Shown here piece after piece: positions 35,292 through 44,592 of a stretch of DNA of 64,000 nt (position 1 is the stretch's first letter; every line of letters starts with the position of its first letter). The DNA is from Muribaculaceae bacterium. Lineage in GTDB: Bacteria > Bacteroidota > Bacteroidia > Bacteroidales > Muribaculaceae. The stretch covers positions 52,093-116,092 of the forward strand of contig JAFVPD010000021.1 of assembly GCA_017505535.1 (NCBI GenBank). Reading direction: 5' to 3'. The notes under the pieces are model-generated. The model worked only from the letters and a program-made list of their open reading frames with translations, searched no databases and was not told the DNA's origin. Both the position numbers and the translations under genes were made by a program.

Positions 35292-36215
35292 CTATGACTT
35301 CTGAAATTCTGAAGGAGACATTCCGGTGAGATGCTTAAAATACTTTCCGAATGATGATTGGTTGGAAAAATTTAATTCATAGGCAATCTGCTGTATATTT
35401 TTGCCCGAGAAACGCAACAAATTTTTTGCTTCGAGAATTACATATTCATCAATCCATTCAGCAGCCGAGCGGCCTGTTTGTTCTTTAATTATCAACGACA
35501 AATATTTGGGCGAGATAAAGAGCTTTCCTGCATAAAAGCCCACCGAGCGTTCTCTATTGTGGTGTTTCTGCACCAATGATATAAAATCTCTCACATAGTT
35601 CATGCGACGCGACTGTGGCTGATGCTCCTCTTGTTGCACGTCAAACATCTTATGATTCTCGGCATACTGCATGAGCTGATAGAGCATTGACGCCATTAAA
35701 CAACGTGCAATGTTGCGCACATACACCTGAGTCGTATTGGCCGTTGCATTGAGATGAATCAAGTCAAGATAGCGCTTTAAATGGCTCGTTTCTTCATTTG
35801 TGAGACAAAGAGCAGGCGATGGTTTCTCGGAAAAATGGGTAGAGCTCAATGCATTGATATCAAGGTTTATGTCTTTCAAAAATTCAATTGACACAAATAG
35901 CGTATATGCATCTACCTCTTCATCTTTGCCCTTATTGAAGCGCAATATGCTATTGGGGCCGGCCATTATCACGGTGTTTGACTCTACCTCAATGTTATCT
36001 AAGTTTATGCCAAGAGTGAAACTACCGCTAAGACACACCACCATTGTGAAGCCATTGATACGCACCGGCGCGTGCGCATGAGTAGCTTCCTTCTCAGCGT
36101 TTGAATTGTCAAATTTCAAACGTGACAAGATATACTCTTCACCAAGTTGACTATATTTTGCGGCAATATCTTTTATTCCCGTTAGTTGTGACAGTTGAAT
36201 CGTACGAATATCCAT
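35292..36215 (-). CDS. AraC family transcriptional regulator
   Basis: A 307-residue regulator. The N-terminal 190 residues resemble a cupin-like sensor (VRINGFTMVVCLSGSFTLGI). The last 100 residues are the double HTH of the AraC family (FISPKYLSLIIKEQTGRSAAEWI and IAYELNFSNQSSFGKYFKHLTGMSPSEF). Its target is not evident; the divergent gene at 36383 encodes a membrane protein and shares the intergenic region with it. A consensus-like promoter is at 36232-36261. Confidence 0.9.
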   Translation of the reverse strand: MDIRTIQLSQLTGIKDIAAKYSQLGEEYILSRLKFDNSNAEKEATHAHAPVRINGFTMVVCLSGSFTLGINLDNIEVESNTVIMAGPNSILRFNKGKDEEVDAYTLFVSIEFLKDINLDINALSSTHFSEKPSPALCLTNEETSHLKRYLDLIHLNATANTTQVYVRNIARCLMASMLYQLMQYAENHKMFDVQQEEHQPQSRRMNYVRDFISLVQKHHNRERSVGFYAGKLFISPKYLSLIIKEQTGRSAAEWIDEYVILEAKNLLRFSGKNIQQIAYELNFSNQSSFGKYFKHLTGMSPSEFQKS

Positions 36216-36231
36216 ATTATCTATTTTTTCA

Positions 36232-36261
36232 CAAAGATAGACATTATCACCAATTCATCAA
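36232..36261 (-). promoter_or_regulatory. Promoter of the AraC-type gene
   Basis: On the minus strand TTG (36259-36261) is followed after 19 bases by TATCTTTG (36232-36239), about 16 bases before ATG 36215. Confidence 0.55.
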
Positions 36262-36315
36262 TACATTTTATGCAATTTTGAACTTTTTGACCAAAAATAA
36301 ATCCACTTAGATTAT

Positions 36316-36347
36316 TTTGGTGATTGCAAAGGAAAATACTAATTTTG
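36316..36347 (+). promoter_or_regulatory. Promoter of the flippase-like membrane protein gene
   Basis: TTTG (36316-36319), 20 bases, TAATTTTG (36340-36347): an exact consensus pair 35 bases before the GTG start at 36383. Confidence 0.7.
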
Positions 36348-36382
36348 CGTGTTAGAAATAATCTTTAAAAAACAATCAATTT

Positions 36383-37399
36383 GTGAGTAAAGCAAAATTC
36401 TTTGATGTCTTGCGCAAGGCATTTAAATATATTCTTCCGCCGGCAATCTCAGTGGGATTGTGCTATGTTCTGTTTACCGGGGTGAATTTCTCCGAAATGA
36501 TGGATAAGATTAACGACCCGGGCAACAATCTGTGGTGGATTGCCTTAGCCCTATTATTGAGCGGCTTCTCAAACATTATCAGAGCCTTGCGATGGCGCAT
36601 TCAGTTGCTCGCGCTCAACATTAATGCCCCTCTGAAGGCAGTCGTAAATAGCATTTTCGGGACCTATGCTGTCAATCTTGTCCTTCCCCGATTGGGTGAA
36701 ATTTGGCGCACCGGTTATATCGCCCAGCGACAAGAAGCCCCTTTCTCAGTAGTGTTTGGCTCAATGATTGCCGAGCGCATGGCCGACACAGTTACGGTGC
36801 TACTTCTCACCGTTGCCACATTTTTCCTTGCCGGGAATGAGATTGTGGCATTCATGCAGGAATATCCTCAATTCTATAATCTGGTAATCAGCATCATATC
36901 TTCGCCTTGGCTATGGATTGGAATCGCAGGATTTATCGCAATATTATGGCTGATATTCACTCGCTGCCCCAATAACATTATTGTAGTGAAAGTAAAAGGG
37001 TTGGTGGCCGGTCTGTGGCAAGGCTTTGCTGCAGTTGCTACAATGAAAGGAAAAGTGAAATGGGTAATCCTCACCTTTGCACTATGGGGGTGCTATTTCG
37101 TGCAACTATATGTCGCATTCTTTGCTTTTGCCGAAACTGCTCAAGTGATTGGCGCTCATGGTATCATTGCCGCGTTGGTGTGTTTCGTGCTATCAAGCAT
37201 TGCAATGGGGATTCCTTCCAATGGAGGAATCGGCCCATGGCAAATTGCTGTAATGTTCGGTCTTTCAATGTATGGAGTGAGCCAAGTGCCGGCATTGGCA
37301 TTTGCCAACCTCGTATTAGGAACTCAAACCATCTTGATAATCCTCTTAGGGCTTTACGCCTTCGTTGCAATCACTCTTGAACGTCGCAGTCGCCAATAG
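36383..37399 (+). CDS. Lysylphosphatidylglycerol synthase TM-region / flippase-like membrane protein
   Basis: A 338-residue polytopic membrane protein starting at GTG 36383; no ATG is available until the region of residue 29, which would delete the first helix. It has the LPG_synthase_TM pattern: helices with SNIIRALRWRIQLLALN, VNLVLPRLGEIWRTGYIAQR and a C-terminal IAMGIPSNGGIGPWQIAVMFGL. The soluble aminoacyl-transfer domain of MprF is absent, as in the flippase-like subgroup of this family. The substrate is unknown, presumably a lipid. Stop of this gene and the stop of the AAA+ gene are three bases apart, convergent. Confidence 0.88.
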   Translation: MSKAKFFDVLRKAFKYILPPAISVGLCYVLFTGVNFSEMMDKINDPGNNLWWIALALLLSGFSNIIRALRWRIQLLALNINAPLKAVVNSIFGTYAVNLVLPRLGEIWRTGYIAQRQEAPFSVVFGSMIAERMADTVTVLLLTVATFFLAGNEIVAFMQEYPQFYNLVISIISSPWLWIGIAGFIAILWLIFTRCPNNIIVVKVKGLVAGLWQGFAAVATMKGKVKWVILTFALWGCYFVQLYVAFFAFAETAQVIGAHGIIAALVCFVLSSIAMGIPSNGGIGPWQIAVMFGLSMYGVSQVPALAFANLVLGTQTILIILLGLYAFVAITLERRSRQ

Positions 37400-37402
37400 G
37401 CG

Positions 37403-39190
37403 CTATCGCGACATATCAAAGCCGATAGATGCCGATGAGGGCATACGATACTCATAGGGAACAATATCATCGGCTGTGAGGCGCAATATCTTTGATGGCT
37501 CAATGTTGCGGCTGATCACGCGCTTGGCATGTTGCAGATACACTTGCTCCAAATAGTTCACAACAAATCGAGCATTACCAAAGTGCTTGCGGTCTTTGCG
37601 AGCATAGGCCTCGGCCAATACTTTTTTATATTTGGTCCATGCTGTGGGCGTGAAATTGTAATCAAAATATTTCACCTTGTTCAAAGTGATATCGCACAAT
37701 TCTTCAAACGTAAAATCCTTAAATTCAAACACATTTGGGAAACGGCTTGTGATACCGGGATTAGTCTTTAACAATGCCTCCATTTCGGCAGGATAGCCGG
37801 CAAGAATCACTGAAATGTTACGATGTTTTTCATCGGCCAAACGATTGAGCAATAGAGGCAAAACAAGGCGACCCGGGTCATTTGGGTGAGACGATACAAG
37901 GCTATAGGCCTCATCAATCATCAACACTCCTCCTTCGGCAAGGGTGAGAATTTTCGTTAGGTTCTCCTCTTCCATACCCCACTTTGTTCCCACAAAACTG
38001 CTACGAGTAGCCAAAATAAAGTGGCCATGTGAGAGTTGTCCATGTTTATGTAGCAAACTCGCCCAAATGCGTCCCATGGTGCTCTTGCCTGTACCAGGGT
38101 TTCCGGTAAACACAGCATGCAAACTGAGGGTGTGGTCGGGTGTTCCCGACTCTTTTTTGAGACGGTTGTATTGGGCCAAACAAGAGTAGTCGTAGATTTT
38201 ATCCTTGATTGTTTGGAGTCCGGTCATGCCATCAAGAAAGTCTTGAGCATTGGGGAGAGGATAGTATATCTCAACACTCGGCATCTCCATATCGATAGGA
38301 AGCGAAATGGGAGTGGTGCCACTACGCAAGAATTTTCGCAACTCGTCATAAGTCAAAATGCGACCTTTATCGCTACCCGGTTCATCGGTTGCTTCATCGT
38401 CGTCCGACTCGTCATCTTCGTCGTCTTCGTCATCTTCATCTGACTCATCTTCGTCGTCATCATCACTATTACAACACATATCAAATTCCTTCCATTCCAA
38501 TATGTCGCCAATGTCTTCGAAGTCAAGATCGTCGTCATCTACATCGTCATCATCGTCGTCTCCGATGCCCACTCTCTTATAGGGGTCTTCATTTTTCGAG
38601 TCTTCGGGGATTTCCATAGACTCAACATCTATTTTGCTTATTCCTAAGGCAAACTCATTGGTGGCATAGTCAAGAAACGGATCGATATACAGACTCTCTT
38701 TATCCCACTCACGCAATGGGTCTTTAATATTATCCTTGATGACAACACCCAACTTTTCATATCCTCCCTTCACCGAATCATAGTTGATTAGATTGGTGTT
38801 CACCAATAGCAGTCCCTTCACAACAAGGTCGGGATAGGTTCCAAGCTGAGAGGCAACGCATTCCACCTTCTTGATGTAGCGACGCAAATGATACACCGGC
38901 GACACGCGATGAGTCGAGTCACTAAACCACAATGGTTCTTCTCCCTCGGAAAATGCCACCTCATCAATGAGCTCATCAAATTTTGTGCGCACTCCCGAGC
39001 GAGCAAAGCTACATTCCACAACAAGCACCTCATTATCGCGGTGAATCAAAAACACATTAGCGTTAGGGTTGCGGGAGTCATATACCGCACTGCAAAATGT
39101 GTCTGGTCGTTGAGTCTCGGTGAATAGACATGACCAAATTTCTGATTCATTCTTAGTCGATTTGACACAATTCAAAATAGTTGCAATCAT
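37403..39190 (-). CDS. CbxX/SpoVK-type AAA+ ATPase with a long acidic tract
   Basis: A 595-residue protein. Residues 1-205 form an unassigned alpha/beta region (NANVFLIHRDNEVLVVECSF, LVVKGLLLVNTNLINY). Residues 211-274 are almost all Asp, Glu and Ser, the most acidic stretch in the window. Residues about 315-595 form an AAA+ module of the CbxX/CfxQ type: Walker A GNPGTGKST (363-371), Walker B GVLMIDEAYSL (421-431), then ILAGYPAEMEALLKTNPGI and GITSRFPNVFEF, which are diagnostic of that group. CbxX remodels Rubisco in autotrophs; relatives elsewhere have other or unknown clients. The zinc-finger gene at 39288 is codirectional 97 bases upstream. No signal peptide. Confidence 0.87.
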   Translation of the reverse strand: MIATILNCVKSTKNESEIWSCLFTETQRPDTFCSAVYDSRNPNANVFLIHRDNEVLVVECSFARSGVRTKFDELIDEVAFSEGEEPLWFSDSTHRVSPVYHLRRYIKKVECVASQLGTYPDLVVKGLLLVNTNLINYDSVKGGYEKLGVVIKDNIKDPLREWDKESLYIDPFLDYATNEFALGISKIDVESMEIPEDSKNEDPYKRVGIGDDDDDDVDDDDLDFEDIGDILEWKEFDMCCNSDDDDEDESDEDDEDDEDDESDDDEATDEPGSDKGRILTYDELRKFLRSGTTPISLPIDMEMPSVEIYYPLPNAQDFLDGMTGLQTIKDKIYDYSCLAQYNRLKKESGTPDHTLSLHAVFTGNPGTGKSTMGRIWASLLHKHGQLSHGHFILATRSSFVGTKWGMEEENLTKILTLAEGGVLMIDEAYSLVSSHPNDPGRLVLPLLLNRLADEKHRNISVILAGYPAEMEALLKTNPGITSRFPNVFEFKDFTFEELCDITLNKVKYFDYNFTPTAWTKYKKVLAEAYARKDRKHFGNARFVVNYLEQVYLQHAKRVISRNIEPSKILRLTADDIVPYEYRMPSSASIGFDMSR

Positions 39191-39287
39191 AGTGATAAAA
39201 CTTCAAGGTTAATATATAATGTTTTTATAGATTATAGTATTTAAGTCAAACTGCGACAAACGTCAACAGTCTATGTTCAATGGGAGT

Positions 39288-40319
39288 CTATCCCGCAACA
39301 CGTTGTTCCCATTGCTCCAATTGACGCGAGAGCAGTTGTGTGTTCTTGTCATTCACACCCATTCGCTCAAGCAACAACTGAGAGATATCAATGAGATCTT
39401 CACATTCGCTAATGTTGCCCAATCGGTACAACTCTGTTACTCGCTCAATATTTGTGATTACATTCATGAGCGTTTCATTATACTCTTGGCCGCCGGAGGC
39501 TGAAAACCATGTTAACGATTCATCTTCAACAATCTTCTTTACCTTAGTTGGCTCCTCTTGTTTGCGGCCACATGCAACGATTATTTCCTCAAGTTGAGAT
39601 TTATACACCTTTCGACCCTTAACGGCATGTGCTCCACTCAAACGAGAAATCTTTACTCGGCAACATGTAACCAACTCATTAAATTTTTGGGAATCGCCTG
39701 ATTTATCAGCCTCGCGCATCTGCTCAAAAATCTGATTGATTTGCTCGCGTCTGACAGCATTTGCCACAAGGCGACACACTTTTTTTGCGTCGGCTTCTTC
39801 CGGCAGATGATTCAGATAGGCTTGTCGCATCTCTTCGGGTAATCTCATTGCCTCTCCCACATAACCAATCACCTCTTCCAATTTATCGGCCTTTGGCGAG
39901 CGTTGACTATTACCCAACAGTTGTTCTGCCTCTTTATAGGCATCAATGGAGGCTTCTACGGCCGAAATGTCACCCATACTCAGCAACATGTCAATATGTG
40001 AACAAATTTCGGTAAACTTAGCTCTAAACAATGTGCGTTTTTCTTGCTTTGAGATGCCTGATCGCGACTCACGATACATCGTCATGCGCATTTCATCTCG
40101 CGTCTCAAAGTACTTTGCGGCCTCCTCCGAGCTGTTACTCGTGATATGCCACCCTGCACAATAGGTGCAGTAATAGCTCCTAACAGGGCAATATCCCTTC
40201 TCTCGCTTTATATCGGCACTATTAAAGCGAATAAAATTATCCGCTTTACCCTGCTCGCTAAAAAGCATTTTAGTGCGCCCGCAGGCTGCACAATAAACAT
40301 GATTTTTGGTTGGTTTCAT
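39288..40319 (-). CDS. Unrecognised zinc-finger protein with helical repeats
   Basis: A 343-residue protein with no family I can name. The first 55 residues carry paired Cys motifs: C-x2-C in YCAACGRTK, then GYCPVRSYYCTYCAGWHIT, where the Y-x-C-x2-C-x2-W-H part is a zinc-knuckle style seen in many small phage and host proteins. The rest is predicted helical in TPR-like blocks (SAVEASIDAYKEAEQLLGNS, VTELYRLGNISECEDLIDIS). It has its own consensus promoter and precedes the acidic AAA+ gene on the same strand. A role as adaptor or nucleic-acid binding partner of that AAA+ protein is conceivable but unproven. Confidence 0.68.
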   Translation of the reverse strand: MKPTKNHVYCAACGRTKMLFSEQGKADNFIRFNSADIKREKGYCPVRSYYCTYCAGWHITSNSSEEAAKYFETRDEMRMTMYRESRSGISKQEKRTLFRAKFTEICSHIDMLLSMGDISAVEASIDAYKEAEQLLGNSQRSPKADKLEEVIGYVGEAMRLPEEMRQAYLNHLPEEADAKKVCRLVANAVRREQINQIFEQMREADKSGDSQKFNELVTCCRVKISRLSGAHAVKGRKVYKSQLEEIIVACGRKQEEPTKVKKIVEDESLTWFSASGGQEYNETLMNVITNIERVTELYRLGNISECEDLIDISQLLLERMGVNDKNTQLLSRQLEQWEQRVAG

Positions 40320-40347
40320 ATTAGATTCTTATCGTTTAAAGGATCAC

Positions 40348-40417
40348 CCCCCGAACATATAGGGGGAGACTTATGCATTTTAGTGCAAAATTATACCATA
40401 TTTTTTAATCTGCCAAA
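40348..40417 (-). promoter_or_regulatory. Promoter and leader hairpin of the zinc-finger gene; rest of the 40320-40625 gap is empty
   Basis: On the minus strand TTTG (40414-40417), 20 bases, TAATTTTG (40386-40393): an exact consensus pair. The short leader contains a C5/G5 hairpin (CCCCC-GAACATATA-GGGGG, about 40350-40370) between promoter and ATG 40319. From 40418 to 40625 I see no gene or terminator. Confidence 0.65.
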
Positions 40418-40625
40418 TTTTTTCACAACAAAAATCAAAATTTTCTCCAAATTTGACAGATTTGACGTTCTGATGCAAAATGCGACAACCATTCTTAGGC
40501 TGCTTGAAGAATGCTGTCAGCTAAAATCGGGGGGTATATCAATAAGGTGTTGGGGCATTTTGGCAATACGCTACATTCCGGCAGGGATTGTCGGCAATGA
40601 ATACAAGGAGAATATTTAGCGGTGA

Positions 40626-41600
40626 TTAGAGGTCGCGAGCAATGATGTAGTCAAGGATTGCAATAAATGCTTTGCGAGCCTCGTTGTCGGGAAGTTGTTT
40701 AATAATCTCCACGGCTTGATTGCGTAGCTCGGTCATTTTTCCGTAGGCATATTCAATGCCCCCGTTGTTTTTGGCATAATTTATAAGCGTAGCAATTTCT
40801 TCGGTCGCGAGGTTATCTTTGTGCGACAGGGCGAGCATCTCCTCGTGGAGTGGTAGCGACTCGTTTAGCAACACATGGAGCAACGGAAGAGTTATTTTGC
40901 CTTCACGCAGGTCGTTGCCGGTGGGTTTCCCCACTTTTTTGTCTTCAAAGTAGTCAAACACATCATCGCGTATTTGGAAGCACAAGCCCAAGAGATTTGT
41001 AAACTGCTTGAGTTTCTCAATCTCATCGTCAGAGGCTTTTACTGCGTAGCCTCCCATAGCGACACATGCCACAAACAATGATGCCGTTTTGGCTCTGATA
41101 ACATTAAAATAGGCCTCTTCGCTCAAGACATGGGACTGCGCATTATATATTTGATCAATTTCCCCTAACGACAATATTGCGCCCAATTGCGACAAAGCAG
41201 TAATAATGCGAGGATCTTGCGTTGAGATTGCTTGTTGCAACGCAGCCGACACAAAATAGTCACCCACCAATACTGCAATGTGATTGTCCCAAATACAATT
41301 GATTGTCGGGTTGTTTCGGCGTTCTTTAGTTTCATCAATTACGTCGTCATGAATGAGCGATGCATTGTGAAGCATCTCAACCGCAGCAGCAGCCGAGATA
41401 ACATTTTCATCAATCGTTCCAAACATTTTAGCGCTCAACATCACCAAGATGGGACGTATTTGTTTGCCTTTGGTTTTGAGATAGGTTTCCACCACCTCAT
41501 TCATGAGTTTGTTAGATGTGGAAAGAGCGCCAACGATGCGCTCGTTGAGCATTTTCAGTTCGGGTGAAATTGATTTCTGTATGGATTCTAAAGTCGTCAT
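40626..41600 (-). CDS. Polyprenyl synthetase (trans-prenyl diphosphate synthase)
   Basis: The 324-residue enzyme adds isopentenyl units to allylic diphosphates to make a polyprenyl chain, most likely for menaquinone. The first Asp-rich motif is LIHDDVIDE and the second is FQIRDDVFDYFED; GKPTGNDLREGKITLPLLH follows in the usual place. Length is that of octaprenyl/heptaprenyl synthases rather than of farnesyl synthase (about 300). The chain length cannot be set with confidence from the sequence. Divergent from polA, with 135 bases between starts. Confidence 0.93.
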   Translation of the reverse strand: MTTLESIQKSISPELKMLNERIVGALSTSNKLMNEVVETYLKTKGKQIRPILVMLSAKMFGTIDENVISAAAAVEMLHNASLIHDDVIDETKERRNNPTINCIWDNHIAVLVGDYFVSAALQQAISTQDPRIITALSQLGAILSLGEIDQIYNAQSHVLSEEAYFNVIRAKTASLFVACVAMGGYAVKASDDEIEKLKQFTNLLGLCFQIRDDVFDYFEDKKVGKPTGNDLREGKITLPLLHVLLNESLPLHEEMLALSHKDNLATEEIATLINYAKNNGGIEYAYGKMTELRNQAVEIIKQLPDNEARKAFIAILDYIIARDL

Positions 41601-41735
41601 GTCGCGTAATAATTTGCAAAATTAGTAAAACTTGTTCTATAAATGCGATTAAAAATTATAAAAAGGCTATTTAATCAGCAGATAATGCGTAAATTTAACG
41701 GAAATTTCTACATAACGACCAATATTGCACTTCAC

Positions 41736-44516
41736 ATGGAAGAAAAGAAACTGTTTCTACTTGACGCCTATGCGCTCATATATCGTGCCTACTATGCCCT
41801 TTTTCGCGCCCCTCGCATCACAAGCAAGGGACTGAACACATCGGCCATATTTGGATTCTGCAACACTCTTGATGAGATTTTGCGCAAAGAAAATCCCTCA
41901 CACATAGCAGTGTGTTTCGATCCAAAGGGTGGCACGTTTAGACACGAGGCATACCCCGAATACAAAGCCCAACGCGAACAACAACCCGAGGACATTACCA
42001 AATCGGTGCCTTACATCAAAGAAATTCTCAAAGCCTACAATATTCCCGTCATAGAAGTACCGGGCTACGAAGCCGACGATGTCATTGGCACTCTTGCCCA
42101 TCGTGCCGAGAAAGAGGAATATCTCACCTACATGATGACTCCCGATAAGGACTACGGTCAATTGGTAACCGATCGCGTATTGGTTTACCGCCCGTCATCA
42201 AAAGGTCTAGGATTTGAAATCAGAGGTCCGCAACAAATTTGTGAGCGATATGGCATTCAATCGCCTCAACAAGTAATTGACCTACTCGCCCTCGAAGGCG
42301 ACGTGAGCGACAATGTTCCAGGCTGTCCCGGCGTGGGTGAAAAAACAGCGGTGAAACTCATCGCCGAGTTTGGCTCGGTTGAAGGGCTCATCGAAAATAG
42401 CGATAAGATAAAAGGAAAGCTACGCGAAAAAATCGAAGCAAATGTCGAGAATATAAAATTCTCAAAATTCCTCGTGACCATCAAAACCGATGTGCCCATC
42501 GACATTGAAATTTCATCACTCGCTCGCAAAGAGCCCAACGTGGCCCGACTATTGGAGCTATACACCGAGCTTGAATTCAAAATGTTCATAAATAGGCTCG
42601 GAGGGAAAACATCAGTAGCAGAAACTCCCACCCCCAAAAAGCCTCAACAGACACAGCCGTCTGACGGAATGATGTCGCTTTTCGACACCTTTGAGGAGCC
42701 ATCTGCACCCACTACTACCGAGACACAATGCATCAGCAACCAATATGAATCGATAGCGACAATCAATGAGATACAACTCGCCATTTCACAAGCCAAAACG
42801 GCGGGCCGTATAGGTGTATGCATAAATGCCGGCGGAGCCGATGCCATGACTGCCAACTGGTGCGGGATAGCCATCTCAACTGCAACGGGGAAAGCCAAGT
42901 ATATTGCCATTCCTTCCGAGGCCAACTTGCGAGAAGCAATTAAGCACGAGATTGCATCATTATTTGCCGACGAGCGCCTCATCATCGTGAGTCACGACGT
43001 CAAACGCGACTATATCATCATCAAAAATGAGGGCATCGAATATCGCGCGCAATACTACGACACCTCTGTTGCCCACTACCTTTTGCAACCCGAGATGAAA
43101 CACCAACTATCGTTTGTTGCAGCCGCACATCTGAATTATCACACCATGGACTACTCTCAAGACGACACCTCGACATCACGCAAAGCAACAGCCTTGGGAG
43201 AGGCTTATAGCATAGAGCGGTGTTGCGAAAATGCCGACGTGGTGTTAAGGCTCTATGACGTGTTAAACAATGAACTTGCCTCAGAGGGGTTGACATCATT
43301 GATGAACGACATTGAGTTACCATTCATTAGCGTTTTGGCCGAGATGGAACTCACCGGAGTGAGAATCGACGTGAACGAGTTGGCCGGATTATCATCTCAA
43401 CTTTCCAATCGCCTTCACGACATGGAACACAAAGCCTATCAGCTTGCCGGCTGTGAGTTCAACATTGCTTCGCCCATGCAAGTGGGAGAAATTCTTTTCG
43501 GCCGATTGCAGATCGACTCTAAAGCACGTCGCACTAAAACCGGGGCCTACTCAACCACCGAAGAAATCCTTGAGAAATATCGTGCCACCCACCCTCTCGT
43601 TGACCTCATTTTAAAAATCAGAGGGTTACGCAAATTGCTCACTACCTATATAAACGCGCTGCCCGAACTGATAAACCGCAACACCGGCAAAATCCACACC
43701 TCATACAACCAAACCGTTACCGCAACCGGGCGCCTATCTTCATCAAACCCCAACCTACAAAATATCCCGGTGCGCACCGATGATGGTCGTGAGATTCGCC
43801 GTGCGTTTATTGCCGATGATGGTGACCTATTCTTCTCGGCCGACTATTCTCAAATCGAGCTACGCATCATCGCCGACCTCAGTGGCGACACCGAAATGAT
43901 AAACGCATTCTGCTCGGGAGAGGATATCCACCAAGCCACAGCTGCTAAAATCTACAAAGTTCCTATCGACCAAGTAACCCCCGACCAACGTCGTGCAGCC
44001 AAAACGGCCAATTTCGGCATCATATATGGAATCTCAATCTTCGGACTATCCGAACGTTTGGGAATATCTCGCACCGATGCCAAAGCCCTCATCGAGGGAT
44101 ATTTCAATACCTATCCTCAAATAAAACAGTACATGAACGATAGTGTGGAAAAGGCTCGACAATTGGGCTATGTGACCACCATAAAAGGGCGTAAGCGCAT
44201 GCTCCCCGGCATCACATCGGGCAACTCGGTGGTGCGTTCTTTTGCCGAGCGCAATGCGATTAATGCACCCATTCAAGGCAGTGCAGCCGACATCATAAAG
44301 ATTGCAATGATCAACATCAGCAAAGAGATGCAAGAGCTAAACATGCGCTCCCGCATGATAATGCAAGTACACGATGAATTGGTGTTCAACGTTAAGCCTG
44401 AAGAGCTCGATACACTGCGCCAACTCGTAACTCGAAACATGGAAAACGCCTATCATGGTCGAGTGCCACTATTGGCAGCCTCCGGTGTTGGTAAAAATTG
44501 GCTTGAAGCCCACTAA
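41736..44516 (+). CDS. polA: DNA polymerase I with degenerate proofreading domain
   Basis: PolA (926 residues) fills gaps and removes primers. I chose ATG 41736 (MEEKKLFLLDAYALIYRAYY); the frame from 41643 adds 31 residues before the conserved start. The 5'-3' nuclease domain is intact (CFDPKGGTFRHE, PGYEADDVIGT, TPDKDYGQLV, GVGEKTA). The polymerase domain has motif A FFSADYSQIELRI, motif B RRAAKTANFGIIYG and motif C MQVHDELVF. The middle 3'-5' exonuclease domain has lost most catalytic residues. Aligned to E. coli D355, E357, D424, Y497 and D501 it has N364, G366, D425, R495 and N499. It is probably proofreading-deficient, as in Taq polymerase. Confidence 0.95.
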   Translation: MEEKKLFLLDAYALIYRAYYALFRAPRITSKGLNTSAIFGFCNTLDEILRKENPSHIAVCFDPKGGTFRHEAYPEYKAQREQQPEDITKSVPYIKEILKAYNIPVIEVPGYEADDVIGTLAHRAEKEEYLTYMMTPDKDYGQLVTDRVLVYRPSSKGLGFEIRGPQQICERYGIQSPQQVIDLLALEGDVSDNVPGCPGVGEKTAVKLIAEFGSVEGLIENSDKIKGKLREKIEANVENIKFSKFLVTIKTDVPIDIEISSLARKEPNVARLLELYTELEFKMFINRLGGKTSVAETPTPKKPQQTQPSDGMMSLFDTFEEPSAPTTTETQCISNQYESIATINEIQLAISQAKTAGRIGVCINAGGADAMTANWCGIAISTATGKAKYIAIPSEANLREAIKHEIASLFADERLIIVSHDVKRDYIIIKNEGIEYRAQYYDTSVAHYLLQPEMKHQLSFVAAAHLNYHTMDYSQDDTSTSRKATALGEAYSIERCCENADVVLRLYDVLNNELASEGLTSLMNDIELPFISVLAEMELTGVRIDVNELAGLSSQLSNRLHDMEHKAYQLAGCEFNIASPMQVGEILFGRLQIDSKARRTKTGAYSTTEEILEKYRATHPLVDLILKIRGLRKLLTTYINALPELINRNTGKIHTSYNQTVTATGRLSSSNPNLQNIPVRTDDGREIRRAFIADDGDLFFSADYSQIELRIIADLSGDTEMINAFCSGEDIHQATAAKIYKVPIDQVTPDQRRAAKTANFGIIYGISIFGLSERLGISRTDAKALIEGYFNTYPQIKQYMNDSVEKARQLGYVTTIKGRKRMLPGITSGNSVVRSFAERNAINAPIQGSAADIIKIAMINISKEMQELNMRSRMIMQVHDELVFNVKPEELDTLRQLVTRNMENAYHGRVPLLAASGVGKNWLEAH

Positions 44517-44539
44517 CAACCTCATTTGTTCAACAAAAC

Positions 44540-44573
44540 AATGCCCGGTACTCATCAATGAGCATCGGGCATT
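44540..44573. terminator. Hairpin between polA and the WYL gene
   Basis: AATGCCCG / CGGGCATT stem (44540-44547, 44566-44573) between convergent genes; T tracts are short, so strength is uncertain. Confidence 0.5.
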
Positions 44574-44592
44574 TAATATCTCTATTATAACC

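Noticed and set aside
38358..38619. Ser-rich and His/Arg-rich frames on the plus strand
   Set aside because: They are the antisense reading of the Asp/Glu tract of the AAA+ gene, hence low-complexity by construction.
40146..40619. 157-residue plus-strand frame over the gap between the zinc-finger and prenyl synthetase genes
   Set aside because: Half lies antisense to the zinc-finger gene and the rest crosses its promoter; no protein-like pattern.
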